The position numbers and the translations under genes are program-made. The notes under the pieces were generated by a model that was not told where the DNA came from, did no database searches, and worked only from the letters and a program-made list of their open reading frames with translations. DNA of 64,000 nucleotides from contig JAACJM010000076.1 of assembly GCA_013368315.1 (NCBI GenBank), forward strand, positions 186,001 through 250,000. The letters run 5' to 3'. This DNA is from Tetrapyrgos nigripes (Eukaryota > Basidiomycota > Agaricomycetes > Agaricales > Campanellaceae). Positions 12,701 through 22,899 of this stretch are shown here, in pieces (position 1 is the stretch's first letter; each line of letters begins with the position of its first letter).

Positions 12701-13375
12701 ATGATGGATAGGATGATTGATGAAGTGCCAGTTGTCGAGGTTGATGGCTCCTTCTTCGACCCTTCAGCGGGAAAGAATGTCACGCGTCTGACGCACCCAG
12801 TATTGCTTACGGTCACACTACTGCCGCCGAATAATTCTGCTCCTCGCCCTCCGGCGTCAGTATCTGACCCTGTAATTGTCAGGAGGAGAATGGAGCTACT
12901 TGCCTCGGATATGATTACTCGGGCGTTGGTGTTGGTTTCTCGAAGAAATTTCCCTCAGGCGCAGAAGATCCTCAGCGAGACCAAGCGCATTCTGCATACA
13001 GTTTTGCAGACTATTTCAAGGTCATTGCCTCCTCCCAACAGCAATGGTAGTACGGTCAGGAATAGGAAAGAGATGCTTATATTGGCTGCAGTAAGGGCCA
13101 TGCAAGCCATCCTCCAAGACCTTCAAATCCTCAGTGAAGCTTTGGATGAGAATGTTGAGCTGTTTGCTCATGATCAAAGGAACTTTGGTGCTCAACAAGT
13201 GAGTTTTCTGTCGCCTCCTTATTACTTTCTATGATGCTCATGGATTATCCAGGCTATGATCTTACGAGACCAGAAGAGTTGGACTGGTCGCAGTGCAACA
13301 GAAAGATTGTTTTGGACGACTGATAATTCTATCGAGCTGGTTTCTCGGAGTACTGACTGGGTTGCCAGGGAGTAG
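9719..13375 (+). CDS. RING-PH-vWA scaffold-like protein (Ste5/Far1-type architecture)
   Basis: About 1,120 residues. A Ser/Pro-rich N-terminus is followed by a RING-type finger (DCPVCLEPLSFSFRLPG..CGHALHEACF..CGVCRRPMKV, about residues 113-185), a PH-like region (REFYVYLFKEALICVVEEKK..ELASFILIFKDRASLESWRS), and a von Willebrand A-like domain (MDLIMVISLPPASAV..KDRLSLVTFEV..SGMILVSDAAD..HSFGYGRSHDP..TYTFVKDWYDLRDSV). The C-terminus is helical. Exons: 9719-10153, 10201-10336, 10386-12052, 12102-13198, 13253-13375. Inside the third exon the frame must change near 10831, by an 86-nt intron (10746-10831) with a weak donor or by a one-base indel. Yeast Ste5 and Far1, scaffold and arrest factor of the pheromone MAPK pathway, share the RING-PH-vWA order. 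The same role here is inference; an E3 ligase is an alternative. Confidence 0.82.
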
Positions 13376-14203
13376 TGGACTGGCCTGCGATTCTAGTTTT
13401 GACGACATACCTCTGAGAAGGTCCTACGTTCTTTTACTTATCTCTCCATTATACTTATTTGCCTCTTCTATTCTATCTGTCTCTGTCGGTTCACCGGTGT
13501 CATCCTGTCCTTTGTTTTCTTTTCCTCGTCCTCTGAATCTTGCTGTTTATATGTACTTTAGTACCCAGTTGTGCTTCGATGCTCTTTTGTTCCTTCTTCA
13601 TTTACTAAGTAGTCGTAGTTGACTAGAGACGCTTTATATCTGGTGTTTCTCTATGTCTTGTTGTCTGCTAATTTCAGTCAACGATATATTTTCTCGATTT
13701 ATTGTCGCGAGCGGGCATTGCTAAACAAGCCTGTACACGTGACGCTCTTACTTCAGCTCCACAATGTCACTAAGTATGACCGACTTCGAGATGCCTGTAT
13801 ACCTTCCACACGTCACAGGTCTGCAGTGCGCAATGCTTCAGGCTGTGTGCCATGGTCAGTCGGGAAGTGATTTCAGACTCGCAGACTTCCGCTCACGTTG
13901 CCAGCGTCGTTAAGCGCCAGCCTTTCAAGTTTCAAGTTTTTGAGCATACCAGAAGCATCCTTGGACGGTTTCCAGAACGATCGGATACGCAACAGGTTTC
14001 ATTCCCCCCTCTCCTTCTCCGCTGGTTACAATGCTCTTCAAACACCCTCTGATGACTGTTTCGACTCTCTCTAATTTCCGCTTATGTCATTGTCAAACCT
14101 CGATTCTTTCTGACGCCCTCCTTTGAGCCTAACTTGCGTTTCGACAAGCTTTCGAGTCCCATCGCCACGAAACAGCATCCATCTCAACGAAGAACTGTAC
14201 TCG
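13376..14203. other. Intergenic, no gene recognised
   Basis: About 830 bases between the scaffold-like gene and the TATA box of the repeat-peptide gene. T- and C-rich stretches at 13,430-13,620 suit a 3' flank. The short open frames show no recognisable protein. Confidence 0.45.
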
Positions 14204-14211
14204 TATAAATA
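14204..14211 (+). promoter_or_regulatory. TATA box (TATAAATA)
   Basis: A perfect TATAAATA lies 106 bases before the ATG at 14317, at a typical distance for a fungal gene with a short leader. It supports plus-strand transcription of the repeat region. Confidence 0.55.
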
Positions 14212-14316
14212 CTCCAGCAATGCTCTAATTTCTCCATCAGTTTTCTTGCCTTCACAGCTCGAATACACTGACCTCTCCCTCACTTGTTCACGTCCTCCTC
14301 CGAAGTCATCGCCACT

Positions 14317-15044
14317 ATGCCTTCCATGAACAAATCCACTTTCTTTGCTCTCGTCCTTGTCTGCTGCACCTACGGTCTCCCAAACCTTCCGCCTTCGTAA
14401 AGGTTACTGACCGTGCAGTCACTGGGCGAGATCTTCCCGCTCATGTTCCTGAGGATATCGCTGCTCGTGCTGTCACTAGGCGAGAACTTCCCACTCACGT
14501 TCCCGAGGATATCGCTGCTCGTGCTGTCACTCGTCGAGACCTTCCCACTCACGGGCCTGAGGGTCCTACTCGTCGAGACCTTCCCACTCACGGGCCCGAG
14601 GGTCCCACTCGTCGAGCACTTCCCACTCACGTTCCCGAGGATATCGCTGCTCGTGCTGTCACTCGTCGAGACCTTCCCACTCACGGGCCTGAGGGTCCTA
14701 CTCGTCGAGACCTTCCCACTCACGGGCCCGAGGGTCCCACTCGTCGAGCACTTCCCACTCACGGGCCCGAGGGTCCTACTCGTCGAGCACTTCCCACTCA
14801 CGGGCCCGAGGGTCCTACTCGTCGAGAACTTCCCACTCACGGGCCCGAGGGTCCCACTCGTCGAGCACTTCCCACTCACGGGCCCGAGGGTCCCACTCGT
14901 CGAGAACTTCCCACTCACGGGCCCGAGGGTCCTACTCGTCGAGAACTTCCCACTCACGGGCCCGAGGGTATTGCTGCTCGCGCTGTCACTGGCCGTGCAG
15001 TCACTGGTCGAGACCTTCCCAAATCTACTGGTATCCCTGTCTAA
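14317..15044 (+). CDS. Predicted secreted Kex2-processed repeat peptide precursor
   Basis: The protein starts MPSMNKSTFFALVLVCC, a short signal-peptide-like hydrophobic stretch. It continues, after a required small intron, as tandem units TRR(D/A/E)LPTHGPEGP. The ATG frame and repeat frame differ by two bases. Candidate introns are 14375-14418, 14353-14402 and 14359-14402; all have non-ideal donors and all restore the frame. Units are 13 codons, or 18 codons in the variant LPTHVPEDIAARAVTRR. There are 12 Arg-Arg sites, then a divergent tail GRDLPKSTGIPV and a stop at 15042-15044. CCT/CCC differences among copies are synonymous in this frame, while the antisense and other sense frames change residues at the same sites. 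Signal peptide plus dibasic-separated repeats is the layout of fungal Kex2-processed repeat proteins, cut in the Golgi to free secreted peptides. Function is unknown. I recognise no tailoring enzyme nearby. Confidence 0.68.
14419..15030 (+). repeat. Tandem coding minisatellite, 39-bp and 54-bp units
   Basis: About a dozen head-to-tail copies of a GC-rich unit beginning CGTCGAGACCTTCCCACTCA. Most are 39 bp; those containing GAGGATATCGCTGCTCGTGC are 54 bp. Both lengths are multiples of three and keep the frame open throughout. Confidence 0.9.
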
Positions 15045-16170
15045 CCTAATCTTATTCACTAATTCATATCCTATATATCCTGCCCTCCTTTTCGCGTAGC
15101 CTTTCGCGTAGCCTTTCGTTTTGCTAATTTTCTCTATATCACCTATTCACTTGTATCCTCGTTTACCTGTCTATTTGTATCGAAGTCTCTCTCTCGCGAA
15201 TAGCAGACTTCTTTGAAGACTCGAATTTTGGACGTCAGTCAAACCGCGACCGAATATGGTAATTGCTAATCTCGTACCCAGGTCTTTCACGACGCAGGGA
15301 AAAATGAGGAACAAATAAAGTGTAAATAATGAACAAATAATGGAACAAACAGTTATACGTAGGGCGAGGACCTTTTGTTTGTCTCGTTGTTTGTTCACTA
15401 TTTGTTCATTATTTGTTCCTCAGTTTTCCCCTCGCCTATACTATTTATGACCTAGAAGTGATAGGAAAAATGTCAATGAATTAAAACTTTCGCAATTTAC
15501 ACAACTCAAGTCTATGGTATAAACCTTCATTTTACCAAATCTACACGATTTTCCGAGGGATGTGGATACAAGCCGTGGAGGGCCGACGAGGGACGTTTTG
15601 TGACGGCGTATTGGCGGGGAAGTGATATATGTCACAGGTGTGACCCGCTGTCAAAAAAGCAGGTGCCGAGCGGAGCTTGAAGCAACTTTTCTATCACTTC
15701 CAAAGGCACAACACTGGGATTTTTGACACAAGAAAGGCTGGATACGAATCAGATTAGTCGTAGGGTCTGGCCTATAAAGCTTCACAAAATTTTATTGATG
15801 GGATAGCTTATGCGAAAGCTTTTCACTACTGTCACGCTCGCGGAAATGCACTTTTCCGTCGTTTTCAGCCCATGGCAAGCGTCTCAGTGAAAATCTGGTG
15901 AATCTGATTACATCTAAATGCAGGTACTGTATCAATATATCTACTGTATAAGTTCTATGAAGGGTAATGAGGGAGGAACGAAGATATGGACAGATATCTT
16001 CGGAATCTATCACTTCTAGGGTTAGGTTATAAATAGTAACGTCTGGTACGAGACTGAGACTAGGTAACTGCTTATATAAGCCGCGCGTGCACTGTTGAAG
16101 TGACACGAAGGCTTGATCAAAAGTCAACCTCCTTCTCATCTCATCCGTTACCTTTTTTCCCCCACTACCT
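15045..16170. other. Intergenic between repeat-peptide gene and PMT4
   Basis: About 1.1 kb. It contains a duplicated CTTTCGCGTAGC just after the repeat gene (about 15090-15116) and an AT-rich foldback at 15297-15430, annotated separately. The part before PMT4 (15,650-16,170) holds no frame I can identify. Confidence 0.5.
15297..15430. repeat. Imperfect inverted repeat (foldback), 134 bp
   Basis: The left arm GGGAAAAATGAGGAACAAAT pairs with the complement of the right arm end (ATTTGTTCCTCAGTTTTCCC) with one mismatch. Further inward, AATAATGAACAAATAATGG pairs with the TTTGTTCACTATTTGTTCATT region after a short bulge. TAGGGCGAGG and CCTCGCC near the ends add a second partial inverted match. It could be a short foldback element remnant or a transcript hairpin. 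No target-site duplication is obvious. Confidence 0.6.
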
Positions 16171-19006
16171 ATGTCGGGCGTCCGCCAAAGACATACCCAA
16201 ATTTCGCGGCCGGGCCATGAATATGAACGCGCTCAAGAAGAAGAACACGCCGACGACGTGTACCAAAACCCTGTAAGTAACGCGAATTCGGCTTGTTCAC
16301 CCAGCTCATTCAAGTTGTCTACTAGAATCTTCGTCACCCTATCGAAAAACTACTGGAAACGGACCGAGCGAGCACCGTTGTAGTTGCTGTGCTGACTACG
16401 CTGGCTTTTGCATTACGGTTCTATAAGATAAACCAGCCTGACCAAGTTGTGTGCGTCTACATCTTACTGCTTACCCTGACTCGCTTTTAATCACTGTTTT
16501 CTTTTGAACGCCTTTCGCCATCTTCAGCTTCGATGAAGTACACTTTGGAAAATTCGCATCATGGTATATTCTCGGAGAATACTATTTCGATGTTCACCCT
16601 CCTTTCGCCAAACTTCTTTTTGGACTCGCTGGCTGGTTTTCAGGCTTTGACGGACAATTTCACTTTGACAACATTAGTGATAGCTACACGGAACACCATG
16701 TCCCCTATGTTGGAATGCGCGCCCTGCCAGCAATACTTGGAAGTTTAACTGTACCAGTTGTCTACGCCATCATGAAACAGAGTGGTTATTCGACTATTAT
16801 TGCGGCTTTTTCGGCTTCCATAGTCCTCTTCGGTAGGTGTCGGATGGGGCTTCATAGTTGACTCGCTGACGTGTTACACAGATAATGCACACGTTGCGCA
16901 GTCTCGTCTGATACTGCTCGACGCGACCTTGATCTTCTTCATGTCCCTGACCATCTATGCCTACATCCGTTTCCAGAAACTTCGTTACCGGTGAGTCGAG
17001 TTTCTTAAACCGAGACGCGTCAATTGACATGGCACTAGTGAATTTTCCACTGAATGGTGGGGTTGGCTTTTGGCCACTGGAGCGTTCATGGCATGCACCT
17101 GGGGCTCCAAAGTCAACGGGATTTTGACGGTTTTCACCATTGGTATCGCCGTTCTTATTGACCTCTGGAAACTCCTGGATCACCGGAGAGGAAGTATGGT
17201 AGGTTCGCCTGGCTTTCATAGCCTGTGTTTCCACTAATCGTCTTGGACAGGACTACTTCTGGAATCATTTCATCGCTAGGTCTATTGGGCTTATTGTTGT
17301 CCCCTTCATCATCTATCTGTCGTTCTTCTATGTTCACTTCGCCCTTCTCCCGACGTCTGGTCCTGGTGATACCTTTATGAGTCCTGCATTCCAAGAAACT
17401 CTGCTTGGCAATGAAATGCTCTTAAGCAGTAAAGGTGAGCTAAAGCCGTCTACTGGTATGCCTTCTGGCTAATCGAATTTCTAGAAATAAGATACTACGA
17501 TACCGTTACTATCAGACACAAGGATACGAAGGTCTACCTGCACTCGCATGTCGAAAGATATCCTCTCAAGTACGATGATGGACGTGTCAGCAGTCAAGGT
17601 AACCCCGGTTTCATGTCCTTTTACTTTTCACTTTATCAATCTATTTTTAGGTCAACAGGTTACTGGCTATGGCCACGCCGACACAAATAACGACTGGCAG
17701 ATTTTTCCCACTAAGGCGATCCCTGAGACCGGTAGTGGTCGAGTTGTCCGTGACGGTGACACCGTCCAGCTACTTCACGTCAACACCAACAGCTTCCTCC
17801 TTACCCATGACGTCGCATCTCCTCTTATGCCCACAAATCAGGAATTTACAACCTGGCCAAAGGATGATTACTCCAGACACAACGAGACCTTGTTTATTCT
17901 CAGTCTGATTGATGCTGATGGTCAAGCCTGGAAGACTAAGGCTGGGTTATTCCGTTTGGTACACGCCAAAACGAGAGTCTCGATGTGGACGCACAGTAAA
18001 CAATTACCGGACTGGGCCTTTAAGCAGCAGGAGATCAATGGAAACAAGAATCCTACAGAAAAAACTGCAATTTGGTACGCTGAGGACATCATTCCCAACG
18101 AGAGTAAGTATTACGGTTTATCTCTCTCTAAATCATTCTTGACCGAGTTTCTGTGTAGATGAGGGAGACGATGAACGTTTCCAAGAGCAACCTGTGAAAG
18201 TCCCTAAGAAGATGAATTTCTTCAAGAAATTTGCTGAGCTGCAGCTCCTCATGCTGCAGCACAACGCTGGTTTGACTGCTTCTCATCCATACGCGAGTGG
18301 ACCAATCAACTGGCCTTTCCTGCTCAGCGGTATCAGCTTCTGGACGGAAAGCGGAACTCAAAAACAGATCTACCTCATTGGTAATCTCATTGGATGGTGG
18401 ACTTGTGTGGTGGCCTTGTCGATCTATGTTGGCATATTGGGAGCGGATCTTTTGGCCCGACGAAGGAATCATGACCCCATTCCCGAACGTATGTCCGTCT
18501 TTCATCTTTCTAACACCAAACTCATTCCTCTTCAGCTGTCCGCAACCGTCTATGGAACTCTGCTGGATTCTTCTTCCTTGTGTGGGCTGTCCACTACGTT
18601 CCCTTCTTCTTGATGAACCGTCAGCTGTTCATTCACCACTACCTACCATCGCATCTAGCTTCTGCCTTGATTGCAGGTGCTATACTTCAATTTGTTCTCT
18701 CTGAGACCGTCAACTACCCCATCTCTGTACGAGGACCGAAGACGCAGCCACGAGTTCGTCAGTACTCCGACATAGGCATCAAAGGACCGATTATTTTGGG
18801 CGTCTACTGCTTTGTTTTGTTCATCATGTATGCTTACATCTCGCCGTTGACATACGGTACACCAGGGTCAGTGAAGTTTTCCTTAGCTGTATATTTGGGG
18901 TGCTGATTGCTTGCCGAACAGATTGACCGGAGAAGAGGTCAATAGTAAGAGGTTGCTGTCCTCCTGGACACTCCATTTCGCTGCGAAGACGACACAGGAG
19001 GTGTAA
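16171..19006 (+). CDS. PMT4: Protein O-mannosyltransferase, Pmt4 family
   Basis: ER membrane enzyme that moves mannose from dolichyl-phosphate mannose to Ser/Thr of secretory and wall proteins. Pmt4 acts as a homodimer and prefers membrane-attached substrates. After MSGVRQRHTQISRPG comes the first membrane helix (ASTVVVAVLTTLAFALRFY) and the catalytic loop FDEVHFGKFASWYILREYYF, then DVHPPFAKLLFGLAG. Several further membrane segments precede the MIR repeats (YYDTVTIRHKDTKVYLHSH, GQQVTGYGHADTNNDWQI, DGDTVQLLHVNTNSFLLTHD, FRLVHAKTRVSMWTHSKQL). HNAGLTASHPYASGPINWPF and the C-terminal membrane helices follow. About ten short introns are needed; the first exon is 16171-16272, the second 16326-16450, the third begins at 16528. 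The C-terminus ends HFAAKTTQEV before the stop at 19004-19006. MIR and loop sequences look more like Pmt4 than Pmt1/Pmt2. Confidence 0.92.
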
Positions 19007-19225
19007 TTAGTCTACGACTCTTTTTAAAATATATCCATCGCTTTGTCTACTTGTTGGCATACCTTTACAGCAGACTACCGGTTTAGTGTACATTTTTTGG
19101 CGGAATAGATTTCTTTACATCCCGGAACTGCGGCGAGCGATGATGCAAGCGTACAGCCACCAGACGAACACCATTGCGTCTGCTCAGGAGGCGCTTTCTG
19201 ACACCATAACTGTCCGCTGCTGGAC

Positions 19226-21916
19226 ATGTTCAACTCACCTCGTCAAACGCAGAGGTACCAAGCGAGCTCAGCGGCTCCCTTTGGCGCAAGTTTTGTTGAC
19301 GACAACCCATTGGCCGCCTCAGTATATGACAGTCTTGATCCATGGAGCAATCAACCTAGTCCTTCAGCGACACCTGCCCCTTCGGTGTCCACCGTCTTCA
19401 GTTCAGTGATAAGTGAGTATCATAACGCGTTCTGGCTTCAGGGTATTCATTAGATTTTGTACAGCTGATGCTACAGTACCCTCTGTCTATGATCGTGCCT
19501 TCAGTGCAGTGGATCCTACCGGTTCTGGTGAAACATCAGTCAACTCTTTATCAAGGGTCCTTGCGACCTCTTCACTTCCAGCATCCACTATTGATAAGGT
19601 ATGACTCTTTCCATAACAACCGTACTTTTCATATGGACTCCTTTACTTTAGATTGTGAACCTAGTCAGCTCTCGTCCAAGAGTCTCCAAGCTCGAGTTTT
19701 TCGTAGCCTTGGCCCTGGTAGCATTGGCACAGTCGGGCAAAGGTACGTCGCCAGTGTAACCTTCTGAATTCTCTCTTATTTATCATAATCTTTCAGACGT
19801 CAGTGTTGAGCAAGTCGCAGCCTTATCCTCTCAGAATGAACTGCCAGAACCAAGCCTTGACCTGGATTCATTACCACCAACAAACTCCACCTTTTCTCCC
19901 GCTCCAAGTTACAGTCAGATCAGTAACAACAATGTTCGAGCTCCCGCTCCGCAGTATTCTTCAGATGATCCTTGGAATACGGCTACAAGAGTTGTCAATC
20001 CGCCTATCAGCGGTCCTTCGACCTTGAGTGGATTTGAGGGACCGGTACGGGGGAATACAACGGCCAGCATTCCTTCGACACTAGCTGGCTCTGGTCTACC
20101 GAAAGAATGGTGGAAGAAGCAGGAGACTGTCAACGTTAGCATTTTGGGACAGCAAGGGTTCATTTTGAACCGATATACGGTATATCAAATTACGACAGAG
20201 GTATATCACAACTTTCTACAATGCCTCCGGCATGCTCGCTAACCAGTTCATTCTAGAGAGGCTCACCAGTGACTCGAAGATATTCCGAGTTTGTCTTTTT
20301 ATGGGATGTCCTAACTCGGCGCTATCCTTTCCGTTTATTCCCTGCCCTGCCTCCCAAAAGGATAGGACGTGAGTTGAGTATTCATTACTCCCTGTGCCCG
20401 AAAATTGACTCGTCTCTTTCACAGCCGATGATCATTTCTTAGAGCAGAGACGGTCAGTTCTTGCTACCTATACCTTCATCCTTCTTACTAACTGTCACTC
20501 CAGACGAGGTTTAGCCAGATGTCTGAATTATGTCATGTGAGGCTGAACTACCACATTACTCCAGTTCCTCATCTTCTCTCCTCCCTGCAGAAATCATCCA
20601 GTCATCAAGTCAGATGGTGTCTTGACCATTTTCTTGACCACGGCTTCATTCGAAAACTGGCGCAAGAACACTTCCATTTCTCTAGATGAAGAATCCGCCA
20701 GTAAGCGCGTCGATCGCGTCGAAGAAATGTCTATTCCCAGTGATCTTGAAGAAAAGATTGCGTATGAATTTTTGTTCATTCATCGAAGTTTGATGACTTA
20801 ATCTGTACTTAGCGTTATACGCCGTCGAATCAACCCACTTATCGAACAATGGCAGCGTATCTGCATCTTGGCGGAAAGGATAATTAAGAGAAGAGAAGCG
20901 GCAGCGGTACGGTCTAGTCCTTCCCCCCTTCGACGTGCCTATAATCCGGCTCATCTGGTGTTACCTCTCTTCTCTTCTCTTTCTGACTCTGCGTCCATAA
21001 CTTCATCGCGGTCTTTACCCGCGTCCGAAACGTCGCGCAATGGCATGTCTCAATCCATGTCTCAATCTATGCTGGGATCCGCATTTGGTTTTGGAAATCT
21101 TGTTGATGGTGCTGGTGATGATGATCAGGGTGATTTATCGAGGTTGACGATTACACTCAGGGCTGTGATAGAAGTTGGAGATCCGTGTTGGAGAGGTGAT
21201 GAGTGCGAATTGTCTTCTGGAGTTCGGTTGGGTCTCGGACAGGTTGCAGCTCATTGTCAAAGGCATTCTGAGATATCCGAGTTGCGGGTGAGTTATACAT
21301 GTGTCGTTTTTTTTTTTCTATTTGTGGTTTGTGCTCATGTATCGACCCCACAGACACGTACTTTGCTTGATACCACGCTGGAAGCTTTGAAGGTTGGTGG
21401 TAATTCCTCGGATTTCCATGTCTATATTATCGCAACTCATAATTACTCTACAGAGCCAACGAGACCTCTACATTGCAGTTCGCGATCTCTTCATTCGTCA
21501 TGATCGTCTTTCATTGGACCAAGTTGAGCGGTTGAAGAAACGAGTAGAGACGACTTCATTAAAGCTGGACGGGATCAAGTCCGTGCAGAAAGATGGATGG
21601 CAAGACGAAGCTGATAAGCTCGTTGCTGCGATTGAAAAAGACCAAGCGACGATAGCTGCGCAGCTAAGTCGACGTGTTTTTATTCGGGCCTGGTACGTGT
21701 TTCTGAACCCGCATACCTATTGGCGTTCTTTCTTACGGTAATATTTCCTTCTATAGTATATGGCATGAGTTACGTGTAGTCTTGCACAACAGGGAGAACA
21801 CGCTTATCACTGCAACTGTACATTCGTTTGCACGGGAAGAACAACAGTATGCAGAGACCGTAATGAATAATTGGGTGTCACTTGGGGAAGGGGTGGAAGA
21901 GATGCCCTTGGAATAA
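19226..21916 (+). CDS. MVP1: Sorting nexin Mvp1 (PX-BAR)
   Basis: Endosomal sorting nexin that binds phosphoinositides and tubulates membrane for retromer-linked or independent retrieval. Start MFNSPRQTQRYQASSAAPFG. An EH-like segment follows (YDRAFSAVDPTGSGETSVN..VLATSSLPASTIDKI), then a low-complexity linker and the Mvp1-typical GSGLPKEWWKKQETVNV. Next are the PX domain (FILNRYTVYQITTERGSPVT, RRYSEFVFLWDVLTRRYPF, ALPPKRIGPDDHFLEQRRRG, CLNYVINHPVIKSDGVLTIF) and a long helical BAR-like tail (QRDLYIAVRDLFIRHDRLSL..VERLKKRVETTSLKLDGIK). It ends SLGEGVEEMPLE, stop at 21914-21916. About eleven short introns break it, including a small exon around 20450. PMT4 lies just upstream on the same strand, with 220 bases between. 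Confidence 0.9.
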
Positions 21917-22231
21917 ATGGTCAGGACGTAGGATTGGGACAATGGCAGTAGTATTAATGATTATTTGTCTTGTATACCCTTGCACAATTTACGACCTCTC
22001 ACGACCTTTACATATCACTCGTCCTGGCAGATAGTGCATTAACAAGGAGATTAAAATTCCGTACGATATGGGTGAATCGGAGTGGTGTACTGGTCAGTTG
22101 CATATGGAAAAGACGACTATCCTAGGCTAAACACAATGGTGAATGTCTAGACTGTAGGATGCCCAGTACCACGTACCTCCCTCAATAGTCTTCTTTATAC
22201 CCCCTATCATCCGAGCTCCAAGCACCAAGCT
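21917..22231. other. Convergent intergenic
   Basis: About 315 bases between the 3' ends of MVP1 and the small minus-strand gene. No feature beyond the two 3' flanks. Confidence 0.45.
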
Positions 22232-22507
22232 TCACCGCTCTCTCAGCAATTTCTTCAACGACGGACGAATTTTCGCATCTACATGCTTCAACTGTTCCCT
22301 CTTAACCAAAGGTTCCAACCTAAGATTTGAAGGCCACTTTTCAGGTGAAGCTACTTGACGCATTTTTAGTTTATCTATGACCGTTGGTTCGGATTTTGTA
22401 GCAGACGTGGGTTTGATGGAATCGAGAGAGGGTATGAACTGTAAACGTTGTTCTGAGACAGAGGATTTGGGGATGAGGCGGATGAGTCTGATTGCAGAGG
22501 CCCGCAT
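22232..22507 (-). CDS. Small basic protein, possible mitochondrial
   Basis: I do not recognise this 91-residue frame. It begins MRASAIRLIRLIPKSS, an amphipathic, Arg-rich start without acidic residues that resembles a mitochondrial targeting sequence. The rest is strongly basic (PEKWPSNLRLEPLVKREQLK, KIRPSLKKLLRER at the end). That would suit a small mitochondrial ribosomal or assembly protein, but no family signature is visible. It has no intron, converges on MVP1 and is divergent from the alpha/beta hydrolase gene. It could be a chance frame, though its size and composition are better than neighbouring short frames. Confidence 0.5.
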   Translation of the reverse strand: MRASAIRLIRLIPKSSVSEQRLQFIPSLDSIKPTSATKSEPTVIDKLKMRQVASPEKWPSNLRLEPLVKREQLKHVDAKIRPSLKKLLRER

Positions 22508-22899
22508 TGTTGAGTTGGCAGGACTAGTAGCCTTGGTTAGTTAGATGGATGCTAGGAAGAGAGGTAGACTTACTCTGCAACCTGGACGCGAGGGTCAAGT
22601 GGAAATTGGTTCGGCTAAATCCGCGTCTCCCTCTCAGACTTGCAACATCACGCTGGCAGTATTTCTTTACGCTGAGGCTGGTTTTGCCTTTTGGGTAGGC
22701 CATCTCACATACATCCTTTCTTGTTTTAATTAAAATTTTCATTGGGGCTCAGCGCTCAGGGATAGTTTTGCTATCATTTAGCTGCTGGCATTACTTCTCC
22801 CGCTTGTAACCTTTGTACGAGTATGGAAACAGCATCAGGACCTACAAGTACAACGAATTCTCCGTGTGAAGATGGTGTACTTCTTTCTTACAAACTTCC
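22508..22899. other. Divergent intergenic
   Basis: About 390 bases between the small minus-strand gene and the secreted hydrolase. A short open frame begins at 22824 but uses a frame that ends before the hydrolase and is best read as its 5' leader. Confidence 0.45.

Noticed and set aside
14370..15059. Minus-strand and other-frame open frames across the tandem repeat
   Set aside because: Repeat units divisible by three keep several frames open. In these frames the copy-to-copy changes alter residues (R/G, L/P), there is no signal peptide, and the TATA box supports the plus strand.
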